Counted from the stretch's first letter, positions 39,651-49,773 are shown. The stretch: 64,000 nt of DNA from Gemmobacter lutimaris (GCF_003570715.1 NZ_QXXQ01000004.1:62001-126000), one strand, 5' to 3'. Numbers and translations: made by a program. The notes: a model not told the origin generated them from the sequence alone.

Positions 39651-39666
39651 TTACGAAAGAACAGCC

Positions 39667-40287
39667 ATGACCCTGACCGAAACCTTGCGCCGCGACATCC
39701 TTGCCGGACGGCTCCCGCCGGGCAGCCTGCTGATGCAGACCGAACTTGCCACCCGCTTCGGGGTCAGCCGCATCCCGGTGCGTGATGCCTTGCAGGCTCT
39801 CGCCGCCGAGCGGCTGGTGACCGTGGTGCCGGGCAAGGGCGCGCGGGTGATCCGCCTCGGGCCGCAGGAATTGGCCGAGGTCTATGATCTGCGCATCCTG
39901 CTGGAATGTGACCTGATTCATCGCGCTGCCCGTCAGGCGACACCGGCGCAGCGTGATGAGGCGGCGCATGTGCTCGCCCGGTCAGACCTCGAAGCCGGGC
40001 GGCCGGGATGGGAAGCGGGGGATCGTGCCTACCACATGGCGCTTTACGCCCCAGCCAACCGGCCCCGCCAAGTTGCGCTGGTCAATGAATTGCGCGATGC
40101 GACAACCCTGCATATCATTCAATATCAAGAGCTTGCCGATCATACCTCGCGCTGGCTGGACGACCATCACCAGATCTTCAGCGCGTGGAGGGCACGGCAG
40201 GCGGCCAGCGCCGCTGCCCTGCTGGCCGCCCATCTCACCGCGGCTCGTGATCACCTTTTGAGGCGGATTGCCGATCAGACGGCGTAA
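39667..40287 (+). CDS. GntR-family transcriptional regulator (FCD type)
   Basis: 206 residues. DNA-binding part [60 protein letters not shown], followed by a helical ligand domain with [18 protein letters not shown] and histidine clusters ([15 protein letters not shown]) that may hold a metal. The ATG at 39667 leaves the operator at 39635-39650 just upstream. Its 3' end overlaps the convergent epimerase gene by 13 bases. Targets beyond the osmC-like gene are unknown. Confidence 0.9.
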   Translation: MTLTETLRRDILAGRLPPGSLLMQTELATRFGVSRIPVRDALQALAAERLVTVVPGKGARVIRLGPQELAEVYDLRILLECDLIHRAARQATPAQRDEAAHVLARSDLEAGRPGWEAGDRAYHMALYAPANRPRQVALVNELRDATTLHIIQYQELADHTSRWLDDHHQIFSAWRARQAASAAALLAAHLTAARDHLLRRIADQTA

Positions 40288-41279
40288 TAGCCGCGGTACC
40301 ATTCGACAAAGCGCTGCACGCCCTCGCGGATCCCGGTGCGCGGCAGCGGCCCGGTCAGCGCCTCGATCAGCCTTGCATCGGCCCAGGTCGCGGGCACGTC
40401 GCCGGGCTGCATCGGCATCAGGTTCTTTTTCGCCTCTATCCCGGTCGCCGCCTCGATGGCGGCCACGAAATCCATCAACTGCACGGGCGCACCATTGCCG
40501 ATATTCACCACCCGCCAGGGTGCCACCGGCGACAGGCTGTCGAAATCGCCTACCGATTCTGCCCCCGGCACCGCCGCGATCAGGCGTTCGATCCCCATCA
40601 CCAGATCGTCGATATAAGTGAAGTCGCGGCGCATGTCGCCGTGGTTGTAGATGTCAATGGCCTCGCCCGCGAGGATCGCCTTCACGAATTTGAACAGCGC
40701 CATGTCGGGCCGGCCCCAAGGCCCGTAAACCGTGAAGAAGCGGAACATCGTGGTCGGCAGTCCGTAAAGATGGGCATAGCTGTGCGCCATTGCCTCGGTC
40801 GCCTTCTTCGTTGCGGCGTAGAAGCTCATCTGATGGTCGGCCTTGTGCACCTCGGCATAGGGCATCTCGGTATTCGCCCCGAAAACCGAAGAGGTCGAGG
40901 CCAGCAACAGATGCTGCGGCGGGCAGGCCCGCGCCGCCTCCAGCACCTCGAACGTGCCAATCAGATTGGCGTCAACATAGGATCGCGGCGCCTCGATCGA
41001 GTAACGCACCCCAGCCTGCGCCGCGAGATGCACGATCACATCGGGGCGAAACTCCTCGACCAGCCCGCGCACCAGCCCCGGCGTTTCCAGCAGCCCCTCG
41101 ACCGCACGAAAACCCTGCTTCTGTCGCAGCATGGCATGGCGCCGTTCCTTCAGAGCCACATCATAGTAGTCGCTCATCCCGTCCAGGCCCAGCACTTGCC
41201 AGCCCGCATCCAGCAGCTGTTGACACAGATGATAGCCGATGAACCCCGCAGATCCGGTGATGAAAACCTTGCCCGCCAT
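40275..41279 (-). CDS. UDP-glucuronate 4-epimerase-type NAD-dependent sugar epimerase
   Basis: 334 residues of the extended short-chain dehydrogenase family. NAD loop [44 protein letters not shown], and catalytic Ser plus YxxxK in [56 protein letters not shown] is characteristic of the UDP-galacturonate-forming group. It would supply UDP-galacturonate for lipopolysaccharide or capsule. The ATG at 41279 gives the usual N-terminus. A GC hairpin repeat lies just upstream. Confidence 0.9.
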   Translation of the reverse strand: MAGKVFITGSAGFIGYHLCQQLLDAGWQVLGLDGMSDYYDVALKERRHAMLRQKQGFRAVEGLLETPGLVRGLVEEFRPDVIVHLAAQAGVRYSIEAPRSYVDANLIGTFEVLEAARACPPQHLLLASTSSVFGANTEMPYAEVHKADHQMSFYAATKKATEAMAHSYAHLYGLPTTMFRFFTVYGPWGRPDMALFKFVKAILAGEAIDIYNHGDMRRDFTYIDDLVMGIERLIAAVPGAESVGDFDSLSPVAPWRVVNIGNGAPVQLMDFVAAIEAATGIEAKKNLMPMQPGDVPATWADARLIEALTGPLPRTGIREGVQRFVEWYRGYYAV

Positions 41280-41287
41280 GCCTTGTC

Positions 41288-41333
41288 CCTGCTTCTTGTC
41301 ACAAATACTCCGGAGTCCGGGGCAGCGCCCCGG
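41288..41333 (+). repeat. AT-rich/GC-hairpin intergenic repeat, variant
   Basis: CTGCTTCTTGTCACAAATAC then the hairpin CCGGGGC-AGC-GCCCCGG (41317-41333). The layout resembles the repeats at 28277-28327 and 35829-35880, and the AT part resembles the 25-base repeat at 31153-31177. It separates the amino-acid oxidase gene from the epimerase gene. Confidence 0.6.
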
Positions 41334-41343
41334 GGCCGCCGTC

Positions 41344-42588
41344 TCAGAACCGCGTCACCGCATAGGACGCTACATCCAGATCCGTCTGCCGTCCCGCTGC
41401 AATATCAGCCACGATCCGTGCCGTGATCGGGGCCAAAGTCAAGCCGATATGGCCGTGACCATAGGCATGGATCACGTCATTGCCTGCGCGCGAGGGGGAA
41501 ATCACCGGCAGGCTGTCCGGCATCGAAGGACGGAAACCCATCCAGTCCCGGCTGGGCGCGCCCAGATCGGGGAAAATAGCGCGGGCCCCTTCCACCAGCC
41601 GGGCGATGCGATGGGGCGAAGGCGGTGCGGTCAGCCCGCCAAGCTCCACCGTGCCCGCCACCCGCAACCGACCCGTCATCGGGCACAGGTAGAAGCCGCG
41701 CGTGGTGGGGCAGGTGGGGCGGGTCAGGCGCGGGCGTTCCATGTCCCATTCGACGTGATAGCCACGTTCGGTATCCAGCGGCACCCGGTCGCCTGCCTGC
41801 GCGGCCAGCGTCCGGCTATGGGCTCCGGCGGCGATGACCACCTGCCGCGCATGAAGCCGCAGGCCCGGCCCCTGCACCAGAACCCCGTCAAATTGCCGCG
41901 AGAGGTTTTCCGCCCGGTGGCACAGATGCGGCACCCCCAGCGCGGTCAGACGAGCCGCCAGCCGCCGCATCATTTCGCCGGGGTCCGACAGGAAGGTGGC
42001 CTGCGGGAAATAGGCGGCTCCCCCCTCCACCACCGGCAGACCCGGCTCCATGGTGCTGAACGCCTCGGGGCGCAGCAGTTCCACCTCGATCCCCAGCGCG
42101 CGGCGGGCGGTCATGTCGCGACCTGCGGCGCGGAAGGCAGCGGCGGTTTCGTATAGGTAAAGGCAGCCACGATGCTGCAACAGCGCGCTGCCGCCAATCT
42201 CGGCCGCGAAATCGCGCCAGCGCGTATTGGCGGACCCCACCAGCGCGGCAATTGCCTTCGCATTGCGCGCGGCTGCGCCGGGCAGGCTCTGCCGGGCAAA
42301 ACGCAAAAGCCACGGTGCCAGAGTCGGCAGTGCGGCATGGCGGATCGCCAGTGGCGAATTGCGGTCAAACAGCAGCGCGGGCAGGTTCTTCAGCACATCG
42401 GGTGTGCCGACAGGCTGCACCGCGTAATCGGCGATGGTGCCCGCATTGCCGTAAGACGCGCCCATTCCCGGCGCACCGGGATCGACGATGACGACCTCGC
42501 GCCCCTCCTGCACCAGTTGCAGCGCCACGGCCATGCCAATGGCGCCCGCCCCCAGAACGGCGATGTCGGTCGTGTGATGTTCGGTCAT
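41344..42588 (-). CDS. DadA-like FAD-dependent amino-acid dehydrogenase/oxidase
   Basis: 414 residues. FAD loop [30 protein letters not shown] at the N-terminus, [27 protein letters not shown] as in D-amino-acid dehydrogenase, and C-terminal [38 protein letters not shown]. It oxidises D-amino acids or glycine-like amines to 2-oxo acids plus ammonia. It is the last gene of the operon that starts at 50568; in the proposed pathway it could process the amino acid released after deglutamylation. The ATG at 42588 gives the conserved start. Confidence 0.85.
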   Translation of the reverse strand: MTEHHTTDIAVLGAGAIGMAVALQLVQEGREVVIVDPGAPGMGASYGNAGTIADYAVQPVGTPDVLKNLPALLFDRNSPLAIRHAALPTLAPWLLRFARQSLPGAAARNAKAIAALVGSANTRWRDFAAEIGGSALLQHRGCLYLYETAAAFRAAGRDMTARRALGIEVELLRPEAFSTMEPGLPVVEGGAAYFPQATFLSDPGEMMRRLAARLTALGVPHLCHRAENLSRQFDGVLVQGPGLRLHARQVVIAAGAHSRTLAAQAGDRVPLDTERGYHVEWDMERPRLTRPTCPTTRGFYLCPMTGRLRVAGTVELGGLTAPPSPHRIARLVEGARAIFPDLGAPSRDWMGFRPSMPDSLPVISPSRAGNDVIHAYGHGHIGLTLAPITARIVADIAAGRQTDLDVASYAVTRF

Positions 42589-42636
42589 CTTCGCCCCGGA
42601 ATGGCCGGGTGACGTAAGCGTCACCCGGTGCTTCCC

Positions 42637-43797
42637 TTACATGCAGGCGGCGTAAAGCGCACGGGTATTCTCGCGCGTCATCTCAATCGGATTGCCGCCG
42701 CAGGACGGGTCTTCCAGCGCCATTTCGGTCAGCTCGTCCAGACGCGCGGCCTCGACCCCCATTGCGGTCAGGTTGGCCGGGATGTTGAGCTTGGTGCGCA
42801 GGTCCATCACGGCGGCGCGGAAGCCATCGAAGCCGCCCGCGATCCCCAGATAGGCGGCGGCTTTCCCGATCCGGTCCTCAATGGCGCTGCGGTTGAAATC
42901 CAGCACCATCGGCATGACGACGGCATTGGTGGTGCCGTGATGGGTGTTGTAGACCGCGCCCACCGGATGCGACAGCGAATGGATGGCGCCAAGCCCCTTC
43001 TGGAAGGCCACGGCGCCCATGGCCGCCGCGCTCATCATGTGCGCGCGGGCGTCCAGATTGCCGGGGTTTTGATAGACTTCGACGAGGTTTTCAAACACCA
43101 GCCGCATGCCTTCCAGCGCGATGCCCTGTGACATCGGGTGGTAGAACGGGCTGCAATAGGCCTCAAGGCAATGCGCCAGCGCATCCATGCCGGTGCCTGC
43201 GGTGATGAACTTCGGCATGCCCACGGTCAGGGCCGGGTCGCAGATCGTGACCGCTGGCATCAGCTTCGGATGGAAGATGATCTTCTTCTTGTGGGTCTGC
43301 GAATTGGTCAGCACGCCCGCGCGCCCGACCTCGGACCCGGTGCCGGCGGTGGTGGGCACCGCGATGATCGGGGCGATCTTGTCGGCATCGGCGCGGGTAT
43401 ACCAGTCGTCGATATCCTCCAGATCCCAGACGCTCAGACCCGCGTCCTGATGCGCCATCAGGGCGATCATCTTGCCCAGATCCAGCGCCGAGCCGCCGCC
43501 GAAGCAGATCACGCCGTCATGGTTGCCTGCGAGATAGGTCTTGATCCCGGCGGCCATGTTGATTTCGTTCGGGTTCGGGTCCACGTCCGAAAACAGAGCC
43601 TCGCCCAGACCGGCGGCCTTGAGAATGCCAAGCGCTTCGGCGGTGATCGGCAGGCTGGCCAGCGCGCGGTCGGTCACCAGCAGGGGGCGGGTGATGCCCG
43701 CTGCCTTGCAATGATCGGCCAGTTCTGAAATCCGGCCCACGCCGAATTTCATGGCCGTCGGGTAAGACCAGTTCCGGTTCGGAACATTATGGGTCAT
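42637..43797 (-). CDS. Iron-containing (group III) alcohol dehydrogenase
   Basis: 386 residues. NAD-binding GVICFGGGSALDLGKMIALMA, VPTTAGTGSEVGRAGVLT, and iron ligands in GMDALAHCLEAY and SLSHPVGAVYNTHHGTTNAVVMP. It interconverts an alcohol and its aldehyde with NAD. The ATG at 43797 overlaps the stop of the aldehyde dehydrogenase gene by four bases, so both are made together; alcohol to aldehyde to acid is the natural reading of the pair. Confidence 0.9.
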   Translation of the reverse strand: MTHNVPNRNWSYPTAMKFGVGRISELADHCKAAGITRPLLVTDRALASLPITAEALGILKAAGLGEALFSDVDPNPNEINMAAGIKTYLAGNHDGVICFGGGSALDLGKMIALMAHQDAGLSVWDLEDIDDWYTRADADKIAPIIAVPTTAGTGSEVGRAGVLTNSQTHKKKIIFHPKLMPAVTICDPALTVGMPKFITAGTGMDALAHCLEAYCSPFYHPMSQGIALEGMRLVFENLVEVYQNPGNLDARAHMMSAAAMGAVAFQKGLGAIHSLSHPVGAVYNTHHGTTNAVVMPMVLDFNRSAIEDRIGKAAAYLGIAGGFDGFRAAVMDLRTKLNIPANLTAMGVEAARLDELTEMALEDPSCGGNPIEMTRENTRALYAACM

Positions 43798-45179
43798 TTC
43801 GTCACCTTTTTCAGATGGTAGGATTTCGGCCGCGTGACCGAATAGAAGCCAAGGAAAGACAGCGAGCCGCCGCGCCCGGTATCCTTGCAGCCGGTCCAGC
43901 ACAGCGCCGGGTCAAGGAAGTCGCAGCGGTTCATGAAGATGGTGCCGGTTTCGATCTGCGCGCCGATCTCGGCGGCGGCTTCCGCATCGGCGGTCCAGAT
44001 CGAGGCGGTCAGGCCATAGGGGGAATCGTTCATCAGTTTGATGGCCTCGGCATCGTCCTTCACCGGCATGATGCCGACCACGGGGCCGAAGCTTTCTTCC
44101 ATCATCACCCGCATGGAATGATCGACGTTCACGAGGATCTGCGGCGCGAGATAGGCGCCGCCGTCATCGGCGGGGAAGGCGGCCGGGTCGATCAGGGGCT
44201 TGGCCCCTGCCGCGATGGCCTCGGCCACCTGTGCGCGCACCGTGGCGGCGAAGCGCTTGTTCGCCATCGGGCCCAGCGTGCTGGCAGCATCGAACGGATT
44301 GCCAAGCTTCAGCCCGTCGACCCATTTCACCGCCTTTTCCACGAAGGCGTCATACAGGCTTTCGTGGACATAGATGCGCTCGATCCCGCAGCAGCATTGC
44401 CCGGCGTTATACATCGCGCCGTCCATCAGGCTGTCCACTGCAGCATCCAGATCGGCGTCGGCGCGGACATAGCCGGGGTCTTTGCCGCCCAGTTCCAGCC
44501 CGGTCGCGGTGAAGGTGCCCGCCGCCGCCTTCTCGATGGCAGCGCCACCACCGACCGAGCCGGTGAAGTTGATGAAGTTGAAGGCCCGTGCGCCGATCAG
44601 TGCCTCGGTCGTGGCGTGGTCCAGCACGACATTCTGAAACACATCTTCCGGCACGCCTGCGGCATGGAACGCCTCGGCCAGACGCTCGCCAACCTTCAGG
44701 GTCTGGCTCGCGTGTTTCAGCACCACGGTATTGCCGGCGATCAGCGCCGGGGCGAGGGTGTTGATGGTGGTGAGGTAGGGGTAGTTCCACGGCGCGATGA
44801 TGAAGACCACGCCCACCGCCTCGCGCGCGAGGTAGCGGGTGAAGCGGTCGCTGTCCTCGACCACCACGGGCGCAAGGGTCTTGGCCGCAATCTCGGCCAT
44901 GTAGTTGGTGCGGTCGATCACGCCGCCCCATTCACCGCCGAACCGGGTCGGGCGGCCCATCTGCCAGGCCAGTTCCTCGACCAGAACGTCCTTCTTTTCC
45001 ATCAGCTTGTCGACACCGGCCTTGACCAGCGCGATGCGGTCCTCCAGCGGGCGCGCGGCCCAGCCCTTTTGCGCGGCCTTGGCCCGCGCGGCGGCGGCAA
45101 AGGCATCGTCCCGCGACAGTGGCTGGCGTTCCAGCCAGACTGAGCCGTCCACGGGCGAGATCAGTTGAATCGGTTTCAT
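43794..45179 (-). CDS. NAD(P)-dependent aldehyde dehydrogenase
   Basis: 461 residues. NAD-binding IIAPWNYPYLTTINTLAPALIAGNTVVLKHAS, catalytic glutamate in TGLELGGKDPGYV, catalytic cysteine in YNAGQCCCGIERIYV (three consecutive cysteines) and MEESFGPVVGIMPV near the C-terminus. It oxidises an aldehyde to its acid, presumably the product of the alcohol dehydrogenase encoded next. It follows the glutamine-synthetase-like gene after 42 bases. Confidence 0.92.
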   Translation of the reverse strand: MKPIQLISPVDGSVWLERQPLSRDDAFAAAARAKAAQKGWAARPLEDRIALVKAGVDKLMEKKDVLVEELAWQMGRPTRFGGEWGGVIDRTNYMAEIAAKTLAPVVVEDSDRFTRYLAREAVGVVFIIAPWNYPYLTTINTLAPALIAGNTVVLKHASQTLKVGERLAEAFHAAGVPEDVFQNVVLDHATTEALIGARAFNFINFTGSVGGGAAIEKAAAGTFTATGLELGGKDPGYVRADADLDAAVDSLMDGAMYNAGQCCCGIERIYVHESLYDAFVEKAVKWVDGLKLGNPFDAASTLGPMANKRFAATVRAQVAEAIAAGAKPLIDPAAFPADDGGAYLAPQILVNVDHSMRVMMEESFGPVVGIMPVKDDAEAIKLMNDSPYGLTASIWTADAEAAAEIGAQIETGTIFMNRCDFLDPALCWTGCKDTGRGGSLSFLGFYSVTRPKSYHLKKVTK

Positions 45180-45221
45180 CCTCGTCGTCCTTCAAGCGCG
45201 CCCGCAGGCGCCGGTTGTCTC

Positions 45222-46586
45222 TTACGCCCGGTCAAAGCCGCGCTGGCGTTCCCAGTCGGTCACCACGCGGTTCTGTTCGTGCAATTCCCATTCGGCGGCA
45301 TGGACATAGTGGTCGATCACCTCGTCGCCAAAGGCCGCGCGCAGCATGGCCGACCCACGCAGCGCTGCCGCCGCCGCGCCCAGCGTGTTCGGGATCTCGC
45401 GCACGTTGTCGGCGGCATACATGTCGCCCGTCATTTCAGGTTCCAGTTCCATCTTGCCCTCGATCCCCGCAAGGCCCGCCGCCAGCAGGGCGGCACAGGC
45501 AAGATAGGGGTTCAGATCGGCGCCGCCGATGCGACATTCCACCCGCACGGCCTTGGTATTCTCGCCGCAGACGCGGAATCCGGCGGTGCGGTTGTCGCGG
45601 CTCCAGACCGCTTTGGTCGGGGCGAACATGCCGACGACAAAGCGTTTGTAGCTGTTGACATAGGGCGCAAGGAAATAGGTCAGTTCTGCCGCATGGGCCA
45701 GTTGCCCGGCCATATACTGCTTCATCAGCGCGCTCATGCCATGCGCATCGGCCTCGTCGCGGAAGGCGGGCTTGCCGTCCTGCCACAGCGACTGGTGGAT
45801 ATGGCTGCTCGACCCCGCCTTGCGGTGGTCATATTTGGCCATGAAGGTGACACTGGCGCCATGTTGCAGCGCGATCTGCTTGACGCCCAGTTTGATGATG
45901 GCGTGCATGTCCGAGGTATCGAGCGCGTCGGAATATTTCGCATTGACCTCCTCCTGCCCGGCATCGGCCTCGCCCTTGGAACATTCGATCGGGATGCCCG
46001 CATTCCACAGCCCGTTGCGGATGTCGCGCATGATCGGTTCGTCTGCCGAGGTGCCCCAGATCGAGTAATCGACATTGTGGCGGGCCTTCGGCGTGGGCAG
46101 CGGGAAGCCCCTGTCGAACAGATCGGAAAATGCCTCGTCGAACAGGAAGAACTCAAGCTCCGTCGCCATCATTGCGTCAAAGCCCATGGCCTTGGCGCGT
46201 TCCACCTGCCGTTTCAGGATGGCGCGGGGGGAATGTGGCACCGGCTGGTGGGTGTGGTGGTCCAGAACATCGCACATCACCATGGCAGTGCCCGGCGCCC
46301 ATGGCAGGCGGCGCAGCGTCGCCAGATCGGGCTTCATGACGTAATCACCATAGCCCGCCGCCCAGGAGGTGCTGCGATAGCCCGGCACGGTATACATCTC
46401 CATATCCGTAGCGAGCAGATAGTTGCAGCAATGCGTCTCGTCATAAGCGCCGTCGATGAAATGCTGCGCGACAAAGCGCTTGCCCATCAGGCGGCCCTGC
46501 ATGTCCACGATGCAGGTGGCAACGGTGTCGATCTCGCCGGCGGCGACGGCAGCTTTCAGGGCGTCGAAAGTAAGGTTGGCGGGCAT
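45222..46586 (-). CDS. Glutamine-synthetase-like gamma-glutamyl-amine ligase
   Basis: 454 residues of the glutamine synthetase superfamily in its catabolic branch (PuuA/IpuC-like) rather than GlnA. Catalytic-domain motifs are intact: ATELEFFLFDE (metal glutamates), FMAKYDHRKAGSSSHIHQSLW (ATP and glutamate site with the key histidine), NRTAGFRVCGENTKAVRVECRIGGADLNPYLACAALL. The adenylylation-loop tyrosine region of GlnA is not evident. Such enzymes join glutamate to an amine with ATP. With the operon partners it probably protects the amino group of an amino alcohol during oxidation. Confidence 0.88.
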   Translation of the reverse strand: MPANLTFDALKAAVAAGEIDTVATCIVDMQGRLMGKRFVAQHFIDGAYDETHCCNYLLATDMEMYTVPGYRSTSWAAGYGDYVMKPDLATLRRLPWAPGTAMVMCDVLDHHTHQPVPHSPRAILKRQVERAKAMGFDAMMATELEFFLFDEAFSDLFDRGFPLPTPKARHNVDYSIWGTSADEPIMRDIRNGLWNAGIPIECSKGEADAGQEEVNAKYSDALDTSDMHAIIKLGVKQIALQHGASVTFMAKYDHRKAGSSSHIHQSLWQDGKPAFRDEADAHGMSALMKQYMAGQLAHAAELTYFLAPYVNSYKRFVVGMFAPTKAVWSRDNRTAGFRVCGENTKAVRVECRIGGADLNPYLACAALLAAGLAGIEGKMELEPEMTGDMYAADNVREIPNTLGAAAAALRGSAMLRAAFGDEVIDHYVHAAEWELHEQNRVVTDWERQRGFDRA

Positions 46587-46785
46587 GTCTGGCCTCGTAT
46601 CTCAGGAAAGGGGGAGGGGGTTCAGGCGGGTACGGAAAGCTCCGCCGCCGAACTCGGGCTTTCTGGGCCAGCAACAGGGGCGCAGGGCCAAGGCCATCTC
46701 TCTCCTCCACCGGATCGCGCAGGGGGACCGGAATTTGATCATATATCGGCGGTTAGGGGCGCGCAATGGCGCCCCTGGCCAGGTA
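46587..46785. promoter_or_regulatory. Gap between TRAP binding-protein gene and ligase gene with a hairpin
   Basis: 199 bases. The hairpin AGGGGCGC (46755-46762) with GCGCCCCT (46769-46776) lies nine bases after the dctP stop and could attenuate the transcript, sparing more dctP message. A purine-rich stretch near 46690-46700 on the plus strand gives no clear promoter. Nothing else is seen. Confidence 0.45.
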
Positions 46786-47820
46786 TCAGTAGCGGTAGGG
46801 CGGGCCTGCCTGAACCATGGTCTCGTTGTATTTCTTGATGATCTCGACGACCTTGGCCTTGGTTTCGCTTTCCGCTGCGATCTCGTCCCAGAATTTCACG
46901 GCGGCATCCTGCACGGTCTGCCATTCCGCATCGGGGATGGTGGTCAGCTTCAGCTTGCCCCCATTGATCCGCAGATCGGCTTCGCCCGCCCAATACCAGT
47001 GCTGGCGATAATAGTGCGACTGCTCGAAACAGGTTTCCAGCAGCTTTTGCAGATGCGGCGGCACGGCATTCCAGCGGTCCATATTGGCGAAGAAATGCCC
47101 GATCCACGCGCCCGAGATGTTGTTGGTCAGGAAGTAGTCGGTCACATTGGCCCAGCCCACCGTGTAAACTTCGGTGATGCCAGACCATGCCAGACCGTCC
47201 AGTTCGCCGGTTTGCAGCGCGACTTCCACGTCTTCCCACGGCAGGGTGACCGGCACGACGCCGAATTGCGCAAGGAAACGCCCGGCGGTCGGGAAGGTGA
47301 AGATGCGCAGGCCCTTCAGGTCTTCGAGGCTGTTGATCGGCTTCTTGGTCGAGAAGTTGCACGGGTCCCACGACCCGGCCGAGATATGCTTGACCCCGAC
47401 GGCGGCATATTCCTCGTCCCAGATCTGCTTCAGGCCGTATTTGTTGAACAGCGCCGGCACATCGAGACTGTAGCGCAGCGCCAGCGGGAAATAGCCGCCA
47501 AACACCGTGACCTCGGTCGGCGAGGCCATGGAATCGTCATCCGACTGCACGCAGTCGATGGTGCCCGACTGCATGGCCTGAAACAGCTCGGCCGTGGGGA
47601 CAAGCTGGTCGGAATAGTAAAGCTCGATCTCCATCTGGCCTTGCGCGATTTCGTTGAACGCGTCCACGGCGGGTTTCACCACATGCTCGCCCAGGGCGGC
47701 ACCGGCATAGGTCTGCATGCGCCATTTGATCGGCGCTTGCGCGCGGGCCACGCTGGGCGCCGCAAGGGCCGCCGCGCCGCCAAGCGCGCCGGTGGTCAGG
47801 AACTTCCGTCTCGTCGTCAT
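46786..47820 (-). CDS. dctP: TRAP transporter periplasmic substrate-binding protein (DctP family)
   Basis: 344 residues. N-terminal MTTRRKFLTTGALGGAAALAAPSVARAQ is a twin-arginine signal peptide. The mature part contains GSWDPCNFSTKKPINSLEDLKGLRIFTFPTAGRFLAQFGVVPVTLPWEDVEVALQTGELDGLAWSG, the TRAP binding-protein core with the selectivity-region arginine in LRIFTF. It captures an organic solute for the DctQM permease encoded upstream. Solutes of Tat-exported TRAP binders of this type vary; none is assigned. Confidence 0.9.
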   Translation of the reverse strand: MTTRRKFLTTGALGGAAALAAPSVARAQAPIKWRMQTYAGAALGEHVVKPAVDAFNEIAQGQMEIELYYSDQLVPTAELFQAMQSGTIDCVQSDDDSMASPTEVTVFGGYFPLALRYSLDVPALFNKYGLKQIWDEEYAAVGVKHISAGSWDPCNFSTKKPINSLEDLKGLRIFTFPTAGRFLAQFGVVPVTLPWEDVEVALQTGELDGLAWSGITEVYTVGWANVTDYFLTNNISGAWIGHFFANMDRWNAVPPHLQKLLETCFEQSHYYRQHWYWAGEADLRINGGKLKLTTIPDAEWQTVQDAAVKFWDEIAAESETKAKVVEIIKKYNETMVQAGPPYRY

Positions 47821-47881
47821 CGTGAACCTCCGTTGGGATTGTCAGGATGCGGGGGCGGTTGGGCCGCCCCTCGCCGGGTTG

Positions 47882-49225
47882 TTATCGGGCATAGATTGTC
47901 TGCGGCAGCCACAGCGCGATCTGCGGGAAGATCATCACCAGCGCCAGTGCAATGGCCATCATCACCACGAAGGGCGTGACCGAGCGATAGATGTCCAGCA
48001 TGGTGATTTCCCGCGGGGCGAAGGCGCGCATCAGGAACAGGTTATAGCCGAAAGGCGGCGTCAGATAGGCGATCTGGCAGGTGATGGTGTAAAGCACACC
48101 ATACCAGATCAGCACCTGATCGGGTGGCAGGCCCAGATCCAGTTGCGCCACCAGCGGCACATAAAGCGGCGCCACGATCACCAGCATGGCGGTATCGTCG
48201 AGGAACATCCCCATCAAGAGGAACGAAAGCTGCATCAGGATGAGGATGGTCCAGGGCCCCATGTGCAGGCGGTCCACGAAGAACCCTTCGATCGCATTCA
48301 CCGCGCCAAGGCCATCGAACACGGCACCGAACGAAAGCGCCGCGAGGATGATCCACATGAACATGCAGGAAATGCCCAAGGTGTTGCGGGTGGCGACTTC
48401 GAACACCTGACGGGTGAAGCGGCGCTTGATCACAGCGGCCAGTGTGGTGGTCGCCACCCCGATGACCGAGCTTTCCACCAGCGAAGTATAGCCCTTCACG
48501 AAAGGCACCATCATCGCGGCGAAGATGATCAGCGGCAGCAGCCCCGCCCCCAGAAGGCGCATCTTTTCCGCCATGGTTATGGTGGCGCGTTCCTCGGGGT
48601 CCAGTGCCGGGCCAAGGCGCGGTGACAGGCGGCAGCGCAGGGTGATGTAAAGGATGAACAGCGCCGCCATCAGCAGCCCCGGCACGATCCCGGCAAGCCA
48701 GAGCTGGCTGACCGGCGCGCGGGCGATCATGGCGTAAAGCACCAGCACGACAGAGGGCGGGATCAGGATGCCAAGGCTCGACCCCGCCTGAATGACGCCG
48801 GTGACCATGCGCTTGTCATATCCGCGCCGCAAAAGCTCGGGCAGGGCGATGGTCGATCCGATGGCCATGCCCGCCACCGAAAGCCCGTTCATCGCGGAAA
48901 TCAGCACCATCAGCAGGATCGTCCCGATGGCAAGCCCGCCCGGCACCGGCCCGAACCAGACATGGAACATCTTGTAAAGATCTTCGGCCAGCCGCGTCTC
49001 GCTCATGACATAGCCCATGAAGACGAACATCGGCAGCGTCAGCATCGGATACCATTTCATCAGCTTCATGGCGGCCGAAAAACCCATCTGCTGCCCGCCG
49101 GTGCCCCAAAGCGCCAGCGAGGCCACCACGGCGACGAAGCCGATGATGCCGAAGACCCGCTGCCCGGTCATCATCAACAGCAGCATGGTCGAGAACATCA
49201 GAAGGGCAATCATCTCCTGCGGCAT
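47882..49225 (-). CDS. dctM: TRAP transporter large permease subunit
   Basis: 447-residue DctM protein with about 12 to 13 membrane helices (MIALLMFSTMLLLMMTGQRVFGIIGFVAVVASLALWG; LIPPSVVLVLYAMIARAPVSQLWLAGIVPGLLMA; LTPPFGYNLFLMRAFAP). It imports the solute with Na+ symport. The ATG at 49225 has GGAGG upstream and overlaps the stop of the small subunit by one base; a longer frame upstream lies inside that gene and is not used. Confidence 0.92.
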   Translation of the reverse strand: MPQEMIALLMFSTMLLLMMTGQRVFGIIGFVAVVASLALWGTGGQQMGFSAAMKLMKWYPMLTLPMFVFMGYVMSETRLAEDLYKMFHVWFGPVPGGLAIGTILLMVLISAMNGLSVAGMAIGSTIALPELLRRGYDKRMVTGVIQAGSSLGILIPPSVVLVLYAMIARAPVSQLWLAGIVPGLLMAALFILYITLRCRLSPRLGPALDPEERATITMAEKMRLLGAGLLPLIIFAAMMVPFVKGYTSLVESSVIGVATTTLAAVIKRRFTRQVFEVATRNTLGISCMFMWIILAALSFGAVFDGLGAVNAIEGFFVDRLHMGPWTILILMQLSFLLMGMFLDDTAMLVIVAPLYVPLVAQLDLGLPPDQVLIWYGVLYTITCQIAYLTPPFGYNLFLMRAFAPREITMLDIYRSVTPFVVMMAIALALVMIFPQIALWLPQTIYAR

Positions 49226-49770
49226 CAGATTTCCTCCCCGCGCAGGGTGGCGATGTCGCGGATGAGGAAGACGAGCGATTGCAGGAACATCAGGATGAAG
49301 CCCAGAAACATGGTGATCTTGATTGGCCAGAGATAAGGGCGCCATGCGGTCGGCGACCGCTCCAGCCGACCGATCTGCGGCAGAAGCGCGCCGTCAGGCC
49401 ATTTCAGGGTCAGCGAATAGGCAAGGCTTTCCCATGCGCCCCAGACCATGACGCCCAGATAGAACAGCAGGGCCAGCACGGTGAAGGCATCGACAGCGGC
49501 GCGGGTGCGGTCGTTCCAGCGCGAATAGGCCAGATCCATGCGCACATGGCTACCCATCTGCATCGAATAGGGACCGCCCAGAATATAATAAGCGACCATG
49601 ATGAACTGCGCCATTTCCAGCGTCCACATCGAGGGCGTGAACGCGGCCTTGGAAATGGCCGACCATGCCAGAACCGCCATCAGCGCGAACAGCAGATACA
49701 TGGCGAAGCGGCCGATGCCGTGGTTCAGCTTCTCGATGCCATGCACGAAAGCGACGGTCCAGCGCGGCAA
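49225..49770 (-). CDS. dctQ: TRAP transporter small permease subunit (TTG start)
   Basis: 181-residue DctQ-like protein with four membrane helices (MYLLFALMAVLAWSAISKA; TLEMAQFIMVAYYILGG with the conserved GSHVRMDL; AFTVLALLFYLGVMVWGAW; IKITMFLGFILMFLQSLVFLI). The only start after the upstream stop that keeps helix 1 and has a ribosome site is a TTG at 49770: AAGGAGGG ends eight bases before it. The preceding gene ends three bases away. Confidence 0.88.
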   Translation of the reverse strand: MPRWTVAFVHGIEKLNHGIGRFAMYLLFALMAVLAWSAISKAAFTPSMWTLEMAQFIMVAYYILGGPYSMQMGSHVRMDLAYSRWNDRTRAAVDAFTVLALLFYLGVMVWGAWESLAYSLTLKWPDGALLPQIGRLERSPTAWRPYLWPIKITMFLGFILMFLQSLVFLIRDIATLRGEEI

Positions 49771-49773
49771 GGC

